The notes under the pieces were generated by a model, which was not told where the DNA came from, made no database searches, and saw nothing but the letters and a program-made list of their open reading frames with translations. A program made the position numbers and the translations under genes. Below are positions 56,213 to 64,000 of a stretch of 64,000 bases of DNA, piece by piece. Numbering within the stretch: the stretch's first letter is position 1; each line of letters starts with the position of its first letter. Source of the stretch: Bradyrhizobium sp. B124. Its GTDB lineage: Bacteria > Pseudomonadota > Alphaproteobacteria > Rhizobiales > Xanthobacteraceae. The stretch is taken from positions 7,010,001-7,074,000 of the forward strand of contig NZ_CP152413.1 of NCBI RefSeq assembly GCF_038967635.1. Direction: 5' to 3'.

Positions 56213-57199
56213 ATGCTAGAGTTGGGAGTTATCAATTCGGTCCCGTTGAAGGACCTTTGGTCTGGAGAAGCCACGCATTTTACACCGTGGCTTTCTCAAA
56301 ACTTGGATATCCTAGCGCAGAAGCTAGGGATGGACCTCGAACTTGAAAGGACTGAGGCTTCTGCTGGAGAGTTCGCGGCGGACATCGTTGCAAGAGATCT
56401 ATCCACTAACCACCTAGTAGTTATTGAAAACCAATTCGGAAACACGGATCACCGTCATCTTGGGCAGCTGATAACCTACTCGTCAGTCCTCGGGGCCGGC
56501 GTGGTTGTTTGGATTGCGGAAAACATCCGCACAGAGCACAAGGCTGCGATTGATTTTCTCAATCAGAATCTGAAGGAGAGCTTACAGCTTTATGCTCTAG
56601 AGGCTTCTGTTATGCGTATCGACGATTCGAAGCCCGCGTTCGTTCTCAATATCGTCTCGCAACCTACAGAGCCGACGATCGCCGCGCGTGATAGCGGCCA
56701 GACGATATCTGAAACGCGTGAGCGATATCGTATCTACTTTCAGACTCTGATCGATGAGCTGCGGACCAAGTACGGATTCACCAACGCTCGTGCAGGGCAG
56801 CCGCAGAATTGGTATTTTTTTGCCTCCGATAACTCACGCATCTACAAGTACGGCACGAGCTTCGCCAATGGCGACCGAGTACGCGTAGAGGTCTATTTGG
56901 ACTGCGGTGACAAGTCGAAAAACGAGCTGCTGTTCGATTGCTTGCGAGGTCAAGAAGAAGCAATTGAGAATGATTTCGGATCAAAGCTAACATGGGAGCG
57001 TCTCGACGAGCGGCGAGGCTGTCGGATTGCCACTTACCACGACGGGAATATCGACGCTGATTCTGAGCAGCTGGCAGAAATCAGAGAGTGGACGATCGGT
57101 TGCCTACTCAAATTGAAAGCGGTTTTTCCTCAGCGGATCGAACAATGCCTATCGCAGATTCCGGCCGATTCTGCCCAGGCGAGCGCTGCCATTGGGTAG
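56213..57199 (+). CDS. DUF4268 domain-containing protein, possible PD-(D/E)XK nuclease fold
   Basis: A 328-residue protein with an N-terminal domain resembling restriction-endonuclease-like folds. It has EFAADIVARD, then VVIENQFGNTDHRHLGQLI (acid at IEN, Gln instead of Lys). A C-terminal DUF4268 region follows, with NWYFFASDNSRIYKYG. GGGGAG lies 5 bases before the ATG at 56213. The gene is visibly more AT-rich than its neighbours, suggesting recent transfer. DUF4268 proteins often lie near restriction or defence genes, but no partner methylase is present here. Confidence 0.75.
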   Translation: MLELGVINSVPLKDLWSGEATHFTPWLSQNLDILAQKLGMDLELERTEASAGEFAADIVARDLSTNHLVVIENQFGNTDHRHLGQLITYSSVLGAGVVVWIAENIRTEHKAAIDFLNQNLKESLQLYALEASVMRIDDSKPAFVLNIVSQPTEPTIAARDSGQTISETRERYRIYFQTLIDELRTKYGFTNARAGQPQNWYFFASDNSRIYKYGTSFANGDRVRVEVYLDCGDKSKNELLFDCLRGQEEAIENDFGSKLTWERLDERRGCRIATYHDGNIDADSEQLAEIREWTIGCLLKLKAVFPQRIEQCLSQIPADSAQASAAIG

Positions 57200-57249
57200 T
57201 GCCAGCGATTTGTGTTGCGGCTCCGATCCTAAGCCGATACGGGCATGCC

Positions 57250-57356
57250 TCAGCCCTCGAACAGCACGAACGCCGCCCACACGCTCGCGTCCCTGGCGCC
57301 CGCGACCTTACCGTCGCGCGCATCGCGCCGGGTCTGGCGCAGCGCATCCGAATAGG
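57250..57356 (-). pseudogene. displaced C-terminal 35 codons of the CHAT gene (-1 frame)
   Basis: Immediately after the CHAT stop, the -1 frame encodes LTYSDALRQTRRDARDGKVA and ends WAAFVLFEG. This is exactly the expected C-terminal end of a CHAT domain. A one-base loss in the AGGG run near 57366-57369 would separate it from the rest. Confidence 0.75.
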
Positions 57357-60098
57357 TCAGGCCCTCGCCAGGTGCTCATAAAAGCGCACGGTGAAATTCG
57401 CGGTGCCCTCGTCGGCGACCGGCCACAGCGTCAGGAGCGCACGCCGTGCGCCGGCGATGCCGAGCGCGGTCGGCAGGCCGCGCAGGCCGCTCACAAAACT
57501 CTCGTCGCCGCGGCCGGTCTCGCAGGCCGAGAGCACCAGCAGGTCAAGGCCGGACAGGTCCCAGTCCATCACTTCGAAGGCATAGAGATAGCCGTCCTTC
57601 TCGTCGCGCAGCGGCCACCGGCTGTCGCCGGCGCCGGACAGCACGATGCCGCTCTGCCAGAGCGTATCGAGGCCGGACGCCGTGCTGTCGTGATAGAAGC
57701 CGTGCGTCGCCAGATGTGCGATACGGGCCTTGCTGATCGCCGCGCGCAGCGCGGCTTCGCTGACGCCGCGCCCGGTCAGAATCTCGACCGGCGCGCCGCG
57801 CGCGCGGGCGAGTTTTGCGATCGCATCGATCTCGGTCTTCGTGCCGGGCAGCGGCATCGGCCCCGGCTGGCCGTATTCGATGCCGCCGGCGAGCAGCATC
57901 GCGCCCGTCCGGTCGAGCGTCTCGCGCGCATGGATCGCGATCAGCGCGTCGGGGCTGGTCAGCATCCGGATCGTGGTGCGGTCCTCCAGCAGGCCGCCGT
58001 CGGCGCCGGGCAGCAGGGAGAACGGCACGGCAAACAGGAAGCCGTCCGGCACCACATAGAGCGTGGTCTTGTCCTTCAGGGCAGGCTCCAGCGGCGCGAA
58101 CAGCCGCGCGCGCAGGGTCTGGAAGCGGCCTTTGTTGTCGAGCGCCTTGTCGTCGGGCGCCCTGGTGTCTGCTGTCTTGTCGTCCGCTGTCTTGGCGTCG
58201 TGATCCGGCGCGACGGCTTGCGTCGTACGCAACCGCGCGATCTCGGTGCGCACGCCGGTGTCGACCATGCGGCCGGGATCGCCGAGATCGACCACGCGCG
58301 GCTCGCTCGTTGCGGTCTCGACGATGGCGTAGAGCACGGTCGCGGCAAGCGGCTCCTTGGACTGGCGATCCGCCTTCCATTGCCGCGTGATGAAATAGTC
58401 GATGACCGCTTCCTGCGGCGCGAGCAGCTGTGACGGACGGATCGGGTCTTGCGGCAGCTTCACGCCGATCGCGTCGAGCCGCTTGCCCAGCGCCTTCTCG
58501 GCCGCGTCCTGCCGCTGCCACACGGACCTCGCCCAGTCGTCGATATTGCCCGATGAGAACAGCTCCTGCTTCTCGCCGTTGAGCCGCAACGCCGCGCGCA
58601 GCAGCGCCGCGGTCTCCTCGTCCTTGCCCGCCATTTGCGTCTCGAGCTGGCGCAGCGCCGTGGCGTCGCCGCCGCCGAGCGTCTTCCAGCGCAGCACGGC
58701 GGCGGCAAAGGCCGGCTGTGCCACCGACGATCCGGCGGAGGTGGCGAAACGGCCGAACGCGAACAGCAGATGGTCGGCATGGGCGCGGATCGCCTCCGCG
58801 ACGGCGCGATCGCCTGATGTGCCGACCTCGCGCTTCATCCAGTCGAACATCTCGCGGTCGAGCGCGGTGAACGCGCGCACGGCGCGGTTCGGATCGATCG
58901 GGATCAGGGCAACCGCGATGCCGAGCTTGATCTCGAAGCTGAGCGGATGCTGCGCGGTGAAGGCGCGGGTCGAGATCGCCAGCGCGGCCTCGCGCAGCCG
59001 CATGCCCGCATCTCGTTCGCCGCGCTGCTCGCGCTTGCCGGCCGCCAGCACCGCGGCCTTGATGCGCAGGAAATCCGCGAAATTCGCCTCATTGGCGACG
59101 ATCGCCTCCAGTCGCTCCAGGTCGGCTGGCGACATCGCGGCGTCGCCGGTGGCGAGCATGTCGGTGTAGAACAGCCACGCATCGGCCTGGCCGGCGAAGC
59201 TCGGATCCTTCGGCGCGAGCACGATCGCGATCGCGCGATGGCGGCGGAAATAGCGGCGGGCGTCGTCAAAGCGTCCGAGATTGAGGAAATCCTGTCCGGC
59301 GTTGTTGACCGTCACCAGCGTGTTGAGATGGTTCTCGCCGTAATGCTTGGCGCGCTTCTCGATCGCGAACAGATCGAGCTCGAGCGCCTTTGCCGGTGCG
59401 CCGATCTCGCGCAGCATGTCGGCATAGTTGTTGGCGAGCTTCCAGGTGGTGCGATGGTCGGGCCCCAGCGCCTTCTCGGAAAGCTCGAAATTGTGCCGGC
59501 CGAGGTTGGTCGCCGACGCCGCCGAGCCGTTGGCCGAAAGCGCGACCGCGAGCTTGTCGTTGGCGATCAGCGATTCCTCGGAGCCCTCGCCCCAATAGGC
59601 GTTGAACGCGGCGACCGCCTTCATGTAGAGCGGTACCGCCTCCGCGATCCTGGCGTGGTCGGATAGGAGAATGGCGTACATGAGGAGCACGTCGGCATTG
59701 CCGGGCGGCGATTGCGCGGCCGCCTTGCCCTGGAACGCCCGCACGAACAGCTTCTCGGCGAGGTCGTCGCGTTTCACCGCGCGCAGCGTGGCCGTCGCGT
59801 CGAAATATTGCTCCATGACGAACTGCGCGTCGTCGAGCCCGTCGGCGGCGTCGAGCGCGGCAAGCAGTTGCGCGTAGCCCGCGTCGAACTTGCCGCCGCG
59901 CGCCAGCGCGATCGCGTTCTTCATCTGCGCGGTGACCGCCTGCGTGCTCCCGGTGCCTTGCGCCGGCGCTCGCTTGGCGCGGGCATCCTGCGCGGTGGCA
60001 GTGCCGACTGTTCCGGTCAGTGCCGCGCCGAGCGCGAAGATGATACTAAGCGATGCGGCAGCCCTGCACGCGCGTACGAAACCCCCGGTGATCGTCAT
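57357..60098 (-). CDS. secreted CHAT-domain TPR protein, frameshifted at the C terminus
   Basis: A 913-residue caspase-like protein. A signal peptide (RACRAAASLSIIFALGAALT) is followed by helical TPR-like repeats (about residues 60-550). The C-terminal CHAT domain has the catalytic dyad His799 (HLATHGFYHD) and Cys859 (LSACETGRGD). The stop at 57357 comes right after FYEHLARA. The expected last CHAT helix and WAAFVLFEG strand continue in the -1 frame to 57250. It is either a real frameshift or a one-base sequencing error. The ATG at 60098 begins the signal peptide. Confidence 0.85.
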   Translation of the reverse strand: MTITGGFVRACRAAASLSIIFALGAALTGTVGTATAQDARAKRAPAQGTGSTQAVTAQMKNAIALARGGKFDAGYAQLLAALDAADGLDDAQFVMEQYFDATATLRAVKRDDLAEKLFVRAFQGKAAAQSPPGNADVLLMYAILLSDHARIAEAVPLYMKAVAAFNAYWGEGSEESLIANDKLAVALSANGSAASATNLGRHNFELSEKALGPDHRTTWKLANNYADMLREIGAPAKALELDLFAIEKRAKHYGENHLNTLVTVNNAGQDFLNLGRFDDARRYFRRHRAIAIVLAPKDPSFAGQADAWLFYTDMLATGDAAMSPADLERLEAIVANEANFADFLRIKAAVLAAGKREQRGERDAGMRLREAALAISTRAFTAQHPLSFEIKLGIAVALIPIDPNRAVRAFTALDREMFDWMKREVGTSGDRAVAEAIRAHADHLLFAFGRFATSAGSSVAQPAFAAAVLRWKTLGGGDATALRQLETQMAGKDEETAALLRAALRLNGEKQELFSSGNIDDWARSVWQRQDAAEKALGKRLDAIGVKLPQDPIRPSQLLAPQEAVIDYFITRQWKADRQSKEPLAATVLYAIVETATSEPRVVDLGDPGRMVDTGVRTEIARLRTTQAVAPDHDAKTADDKTADTRAPDDKALDNKGRFQTLRARLFAPLEPALKDKTTLYVVPDGFLFAVPFSLLPGADGGLLEDRTTIRMLTSPDALIAIHARETLDRTGAMLLAGGIEYGQPGPMPLPGTKTEIDAIAKLARARGAPVEILTGRGVSEAALRAAISKARIAHLATHGFYHDSTASGLDTLWQSGIVLSGAGDSRWPLRDEKDGYLYAFEVMDWDLSGLDLLVLSACETGRGDESFVSGLRGLPTALGIAGARRALLTLWPVADEGTANFTVRFYEHLARA

Positions 60099-60625
60099 CG
60101 ATGGCGCATCCTCATCGTGCCGTCCGTCATCCGATCGCATTCCCCGCAAATGATGGCCTCGTCGCATCAGGCTCACGACGCTTTAGCGGCGCGCCTTTGC
60201 ATGAACAAGACACGGCGGCCGGTCGCGCGTGGCGCGGAACCGGCGAGCCGAATTCGTGCTTCTTGGTCGCCGCCAGCGCCTCCGGCGTTCACGCATCGCG
60301 CCTCGAATTGCTCCAGCGCAGGCGCCGCCGGATGCCGTGCGCCGCCGCTTGCATGCCACCGGCATGGTCAAGCCATCGGATGATGTTACCGCTGGCATGC
60401 CGGCTGGTTATGCCGTACGCATCGGCTGGCTTCGGGAGCGGCAGCCCTGCACGCAAGTCATCGCACTTTCCCGGCAACCGCCTTTCGCTTCGGAATTGAA
60501 ACGCGCGCCGGTCGAAAGCGGCGGTTTTTTCTGACCATCGTCACTTGCACCGTCCGGTCCGATTCGCGTATGAGGCGCATCCTTCCTTTTCTGCAACTTT
60601 TCCATTGATCGAAGGCGCCCCGCCG
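60099..60625. other. intergenic region between the CHAT and SnoaL-like genes
   Basis: A 527-bp gap between divergent genes. Several short frames exist on both strands but none has a ribosome-binding site or domain. No clear terminator or repeat was found. It presumably carries both promoters. Confidence 0.4.
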
Positions 60626-61036
60626 ATGTCCAACGCCACCCTCGACGCCAACAAGGCGCTGGTGCTCGCGCATTACGACGCCGTGACCAATCGGCTCGAT
60701 CCCGATGCGATCCGCGCGCAGCTGGCGTCCGACTTCTTCGACCATGCCGCCGGCAAGCGGATGAGCGCGGAGGAGGTGATCGCGCATGCGACGGCCATGC
60801 ACGAGACCTTTGCCGATCTGTCGGCGGTGGCGGAATGCCTGGTGGCCGAGCGCGACATCGTCGCCGGCCGCTTCGTCTGGCGCGGCCGGCACCGCAGCCC
60901 GTGGCGCGGCATTGCCCCGACCGGCCGCCATGTCGAATTCCGCGGCATGACGTTCTGGCGGATTTACGACGGCAAGATCTCCGAGCGCTGGGCGGAGATC
61001 GACTTCGTCGATCTGGAGCGGCAGCTCAAGGACTGA
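60626..61036 (+). CDS. SnoaL-like ester cyclase family protein
   Basis: A 136-residue NTF2-like alpha/beta cone. It opens NATLDANKALVLAHYDAVTN, contains DFFDHAAGKRMSAEEVIAH and ends with RHVEFRGMTFWRIYDGKISE and WAEIDFVDLERQL. This is the pattern of SnoaL-like polyketide-cyclase-related proteins in many soil bacteria, most of unknown substrate. The ATG at 60626 was chosen over an upstream frame reaching 60545. It is alone on its strand between CHAT and DUF4231. Confidence 0.85.
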   Translation: MSNATLDANKALVLAHYDAVTNRLDPDAIRAQLASDFFDHAAGKRMSAEEVIAHATAMHETFADLSAVAECLVAERDIVAGRFVWRGRHRSPWRGIAPTGRHVEFRGMTFWRIYDGKISERWAEIDFVDLERQLKD

Positions 61037-61307
61037 GCTTCCACCGCAATCCCTTTGTGCTGTTCCGATACACCGTGGCGCTTTCGACCGCCGCGGGCCG
61101 CCGATCGGTGTCTTCCGCGCGCCAGGATTTCGTGCTCCGGTTGTCTTGACCAAAGGTTGTTATTGGATGAGAATGATCTTTTGAATTGTTCGACGATATT
61201 TGGAAACGAGCATGGATATCGATTATTCCAAGACCTGTTTTGTGATCATGCTGCTGGAGCCGATGCTGTCCTGAAATAAATTTGCGCGTTGCTCGAGGAT
61301 ATTTGCG

Positions 61308-62201
61308 ATGGCCATATTGGAAACGATTGCGAACCGCCAGGCGCAGTGGTCAGAGACCGCAAACCAGCTTAAATCGACCATCGACCGGGCGCGCTGGTCG
61401 GTGTTCGGGCTGTCGTCGCTCGGTGCGGTCCTGGCCGCGGTGGCCAGCCAGCTGCCGGACAACACGACGGCGCCGCGCACCACGGTTGCGATCGCAGGCG
61501 CCGTGAGCCTTGCCATCGCGACCTTCTTCACCCAGCGGCTGCTCGGCGCCGATCGTATCTCGTCCTGGGTGCGTGCGCGCGCGATCTCGGAGCGTCTGAA
61601 GCGGGAGGCCTATCGCTTTGCCGCCAGCGCAGCCCCCTATGACGACGCAGCCAAGGCGGACGCCTTGCTTGACGATGAGGGTCGAAAGATCGAGGCCGAT
61701 GGCGAGGACCTGCTGCCGCAGCTGGTCCAGGCCGCGGGGCAGGGGTCGCTGCCCCGCCAGGGCCTGCAACAGCAGCAATACATCACGCAGCGCGTGCAGG
61801 GGCACATCGGCTGGTTCACGAAGCGGGCCGCCCGCTATCAGGTCATTGCATCGCGCCTGCGGCACGTCGAATTCGCGCTCGCCGCACTGGCAACCCTGCT
61901 TACCGCGGTTGCCGGCGTGGAAGCCAAGCCTGTGATAGCCGGTGTTCCGTTCGACATGGTCGCCTTCACGGCCGTGCTGACCACGCTCGGCGGTGCCGTG
62001 CTCGCCCATGTCGAAGCTTCGCGCTACGATTTCCTGGTCACCACCTATCGTGCCACGGCGCGGCGGCTCGAGGACTGCACCAATCGGCCGCGCTCGTCAT
62101 GGTCGGACTTCGTCAACGAATGCGAGAACATCCTCGCGACCGAGAACATGTCCTGGATCGCCAAGTTCACCGGCAAGCCCGGGGCGACGTCGAGCCCGTG
62201 A
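61308..62201 (+). CDS. DUF4231 (SLATT-like) two-helix membrane protein
   Basis: A 297-residue protein with two pairs of membrane helices (WSVFGLSSLGAVLAAVASQL with TVAIAGAVSLAIATFF, and FALAALATLLTAVAGVEA with VAFTAVLTTLGGAVLAHVEA). These flank soluble helices, a duplicated DUF4231 layout. The fold relates to SLATT effectors, which make membrane pores in some nucleotide-signalled defence systems. No cyclase (SMODS or CD-NTase) gene is adjacent in this window. GAGG lies 9 bases before the ATG. The 271 bp upstream are AT-rich by eye. Confidence 0.8.
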   Translation: MAILETIANRQAQWSETANQLKSTIDRARWSVFGLSSLGAVLAAVASQLPDNTTAPRTTVAIAGAVSLAIATFFTQRLLGADRISSWVRARAISERLKREAYRFAASAAPYDDAAKADALLDDEGRKIEADGEDLLPQLVQAAGQGSLPRQGLQQQQYITQRVQGHIGWFTKRAARYQVIASRLRHVEFALAALATLLTAVAGVEAKPVIAGVPFDMVAFTAVLTTLGGAVLAHVEASRYDFLVTTYRATARRLEDCTNRPRSSWSDFVNECENILATENMSWIAKFTGKPGATSSP

Positions 62202-62285
62202 GAGGTCAAGTGGCGGTGCCGACGCTTTGACTGCTTCGTTTGCTCCGTGGCATGATCGGCCATTCGAAGCAGGAGGGATTGTTGC

Positions 62286-63092
62286 ATGCTGAGGTGTCGT
62301 TTGGCGGTTGTGTTCGGCGCCTTGCTGCTTGCCACCCCCTCTTATGCCGCCCGCTGCGGCGGCAGTTTCCCGACCTTCGTCCAGTCGTTCTCGCAGGAGG
62401 CGGCCGCGGCTGGCATCCAGCAGGACGTGATCGCGCAGGCGCTTGGCGGCGTGCAGCAGGATGGCGGGGTGCTCGCCTTCGACCGGCGGCAGCGCTACAC
62501 CTTCAACAAGACCTTTGAGCAGTATGTCGCGACCCGTGTCGGCTCCGGGCGCATCAATGGCGGCCGCGCCATGTTGCAGCGGCATGCCGCGCTGCTCTCG
62601 AAGATCGAGCAGCAATACGGCGTGCCGCGCCAGATCCTGGTCGCGATCTGGGGACTGGAGACCGATTTCGGCAAGGGCGACATGGGCAAGCTGCCGGTGT
62701 TCCGCGTGCTCACCACGCTGGCGCATGATTGCCGCCGCACCGAGCTGTTCCAGGGCGAGCTGCTTGCCGCGCTCAAGATCCTGCAGCGCGGCGACCTCAG
62801 GCTCAACGACATGATCGGCGCCTATGCCGGCGAGATCGGCCAGACGCAATTCCTGCCGTCGTCCTACATCAAGTATGGCGTCGATTTCGACGGCGACGGC
62901 CATGTCGATCTGCGCCACTCGGTGCCGGACGTGCTGGCCTCGACCGCGAACCTGCTGCATACGAGCGGCTTCAAGATGGGCGCGCCCTACGGCGAAGGCA
63001 GCGCCAATTTCGAGGCGATGCGCGAGTGGAACAGGGCGGTGATCTATCGCAAGACCATCGGGTACTTTGCCGATCAGCTCATTGGGCGGTGA
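62286..63092 (+). CDS. lytic murein transglycosylase (MltB-like)
   Basis: A 268-residue secreted peptidoglycan lytic transglycosylase. A signal peptide (RLAVVFGALLLATPSYA) is followed by the SLT domain with catalytic Glu in IWGLETDFG and the conserved GAYAGEIGQTQFLPSSY. The family cleaves glycan strands to 1,6-anhydro muropeptides. GGAGGG lies about 11 bases before the ATG. It is shorter than E. coli MltB and has no lipobox Cys, so it is probably soluble in the periplasm. Confidence 0.92.
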   Translation: MLRCRLAVVFGALLLATPSYAARCGGSFPTFVQSFSQEAAAAGIQQDVIAQALGGVQQDGGVLAFDRRQRYTFNKTFEQYVATRVGSGRINGGRAMLQRHAALLSKIEQQYGVPRQILVAIWGLETDFGKGDMGKLPVFRVLTTLAHDCRRTELFQGELLAALKILQRGDLRLNDMIGAYAGEIGQTQFLPSSYIKYGVDFDGDGHVDLRHSVPDVLASTANLLHTSGFKMGAPYGEGSANFEAMREWNRAVIYRKTIGYFADQLIGR

Positions 63093-63101
63093 GGGCTCTT
63101 G

Positions 63102-63181
63102 CAGGGCGGATTAGCGTAGCGTAATCCGCCGCCATCCCACGCGCGATCGGCGGATTACGCCTTCGGCTAATCCGCCCTACG
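63102..63181. repeat. extragenic palindrome (GGCGGATTA type)
   Basis: The inverted repeat has outer arms AGGGCGGATTAG and CTAATCCGCCCT. The inner arms GTAATCCGCC and GGCGGATTAC are also complementary. It lies between the transglycosylase and FRG genes. Confidence 0.75.
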
Positions 63182-63207
63182 TTCTGACCGCTTGATGCGG
63201 AGCCCCC

Positions 63208-64000
63208 ATGGAAACGATCGGCAGCCAAAAAATCTGGTCGTTCTTCGACCGCCGTGGCTGCCAGATCGCGAAGAACGCGGCGGTGCGGGAGGGGCCGGGC
63301 CATCGCGTCGCCTCCTATCTCGAGCTCGCGACCAAGATCGCCGAGCTGCAATTCCTCAACCGCGACCATGTGCTGCTGTTTCGCGGCCAGGGCGCCGACT
63401 TCAGGAACGTCAAGCGCAACTCGTCGCTGAAGCCGACGCTGTTCCGCGCCGGCCGTGGCAATCCGGACCGCGAGACGCTGGCGGCGCGGTTCGCGGCGCT
63501 GGCCCGCGCCGAGCAGATCCTGATTGCGGACTACGCGAAAGCAAAGCTGCTCGGGCTGGAGCGGCTGAAGCGGCATCGCATCCTGCGCTGGTCGATCCTG
63601 CAGCATTACGAGGTCTGCACCACGCCGCTGCTCGACGTCACCCATTCGATCCGGATCGCCGCGTCGTTCGCTTCGCTGGCGGAGACCGGCACCGCCTTCC
63701 TCTATGTGCTCGGTGTGCCGAACCTCAGCGGCGCGATCACCGCGAGCGCCGAGGCCGGCCTGCAGATCGTGCGGCTCTCCAGCGTCTGCCCGCCGGCGGC
63801 GGTGCGGCCGCATATCCAGGAGGGTTATCTGCTCGGCGAATATCCTGAAGTATCCGGCACCGACGAGAGGGAAAACTATTTCCCCTACGAGATGGATTTC
63901 GGCCGGCGGCTGGTCGCAAAATTCTCGTTCGCGCCGGCCTCGTTCTGGAAGAACGACAATTTTCCGCAGGTGACGCGAAGCGCGCTCTATCCGTCGGAGC
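63208..64000 (+). CDS. FRG domain-containing protein, C terminus cut by the window edge
   Basis: The frame stays open for 264 codons to the end of the window. It begins METIGSQKIWSFFDRRGCQI and contains the FRG signature HVLLFRGQGADFRNVKRN, SSLKPTLFR, then VCTTPLLDVTHSIRIAASFA. FRG-domain proteins occur in phage, prophage and defence-associated loci, and their activity is unknown. GCGGAG precedes the ATG at 63208 by about 6 bases. The remaining part and its genomic partners lie outside this window. Confidence 0.8.
   Translation, partial: METIGSQKIWSFFDRRGCQIAKNAAVREGPGHRVASYLELATKIAELQFLNRDHVLLFRGQGADFRNVKRNSSLKPTLFRAGRGNPDRETLAARFAALARAEQILIADYAKAKLLGLERLKRHRILRWSILQHYEVCTTPLLDVTHSIRIAASFASLAETGTAFLYVLGVPNLSGAITASAEAGLQIVRLSSVCPPAAVRPHIQEGYLLGEYPEVSGTDERENYFPYEMDFGRRLVAKFSFAPASFWKNDNFPQVTRSALYPSE

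Noticed and set aside
61055..61279. Short rightward frame between the SnoaL-like and DUF4231 genes
   Set aside because: It overlaps the end of the SnoaL-like region in another frame and has no recognisable domain or ribosome-binding site.

Overview
The window looks like a chromosomal segment of a Bradyrhizobium-type alphaproteobacterium (order Hyphomicrobiales). The evidence is high GC, housekeeping proteins with alphaproteobacterial features (RpoD, DnaG, CarA, CarB, GreA, L25 with an Ala/Pro tail, YchF), many small families seen in bradyrhizobia (DUF6894, DUF1254, DUF2189, LVIVD-repeat, short-clade chlorite dismutase) and numerous GC-rich extragenic palindromes. No search was run. All assignments come from reading the translated sequence and the DNA.

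Layout. 0-3.5 kb: a dienelactone hydrolase fragment, ubiK, then rplY, pth and ychF. 3.6-6.4 kb: a divergent copper module, with a CsoR-type repressor and a CPx P-type ATPase on either side of a perfect-arm operator. 6.5-10.7 kb: a dapA-like gene behind an unusual leader region (two leftward terminators, 15-bp repeats, a candidate structured RNA), the lysR-trxB pair and a divergent lrp gene with a 17-bp palindrome. 10.7-15.3 kb: an accessory patch with lower GC by eye (membrane lipase-like protein, SGNH hydrolase, ICMT-like methyltransferase, a GKYPV-repeat secreted protein, a papain-like exported protein). 15.3-26 kb: doxX, greA, carB, an odd tRNA-Cys-like gene, methyltransferase, dps, cupin, enolase-superfamily enzyme, thioesterase and carA. 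26-36.6 kb: hydrolase, YqeY, Rieske/FAD reductase, acyl-CoA synthetase, DUF2189, an ArsR-SRPBCC operon with three SRPBCC paralogues, LVIVD protein and LysE exporter. 36.6-41 kb: a TetR-controlled molybdenum hydroxylase with fused [2Fe-2S] and molybdopterin subunits. 41-50.9 kb: small proteins, a PepSY membrane protein, two DUF1254 paralogues, N-formylglutamate amidohydrolase, two transglutaminases, a gamma-glutamylcyclotransferase fold and chlorite dismutase. 51-55.5 kb: dnaG-rpoD. 55.7-64 kb: a variable-looking end with DUF4268 (nuclease-like), a frameshifted CHAT-TPR protease, SnoaL-like, DUF4231/SLATT membrane protein, lytic transglycosylase and an FRG-domain protein cut by the window edge.

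How the parts relate. carA and carB (carbamoyl phosphate synthase) are on the same strand about 4.5 kb apart with unrelated genes between. yqeY and dnaG-rpoD, neighbours in many alphaproteobacteria, are separated here by about 24 kb of accessory genes. Several transcription units carry readable operators next to their own regulator (CsoR, Lrp, ArsR, TetR). The most unusual observations are the tRNA-Cys-like gene at 20529-20604, the leader/RNA region at 7.5-8.0 kb, the Arg-rich reading frame across a terminator before carB, and the loose CHAT/DUF4231/FRG/DUF4268 grouping at the right edge.
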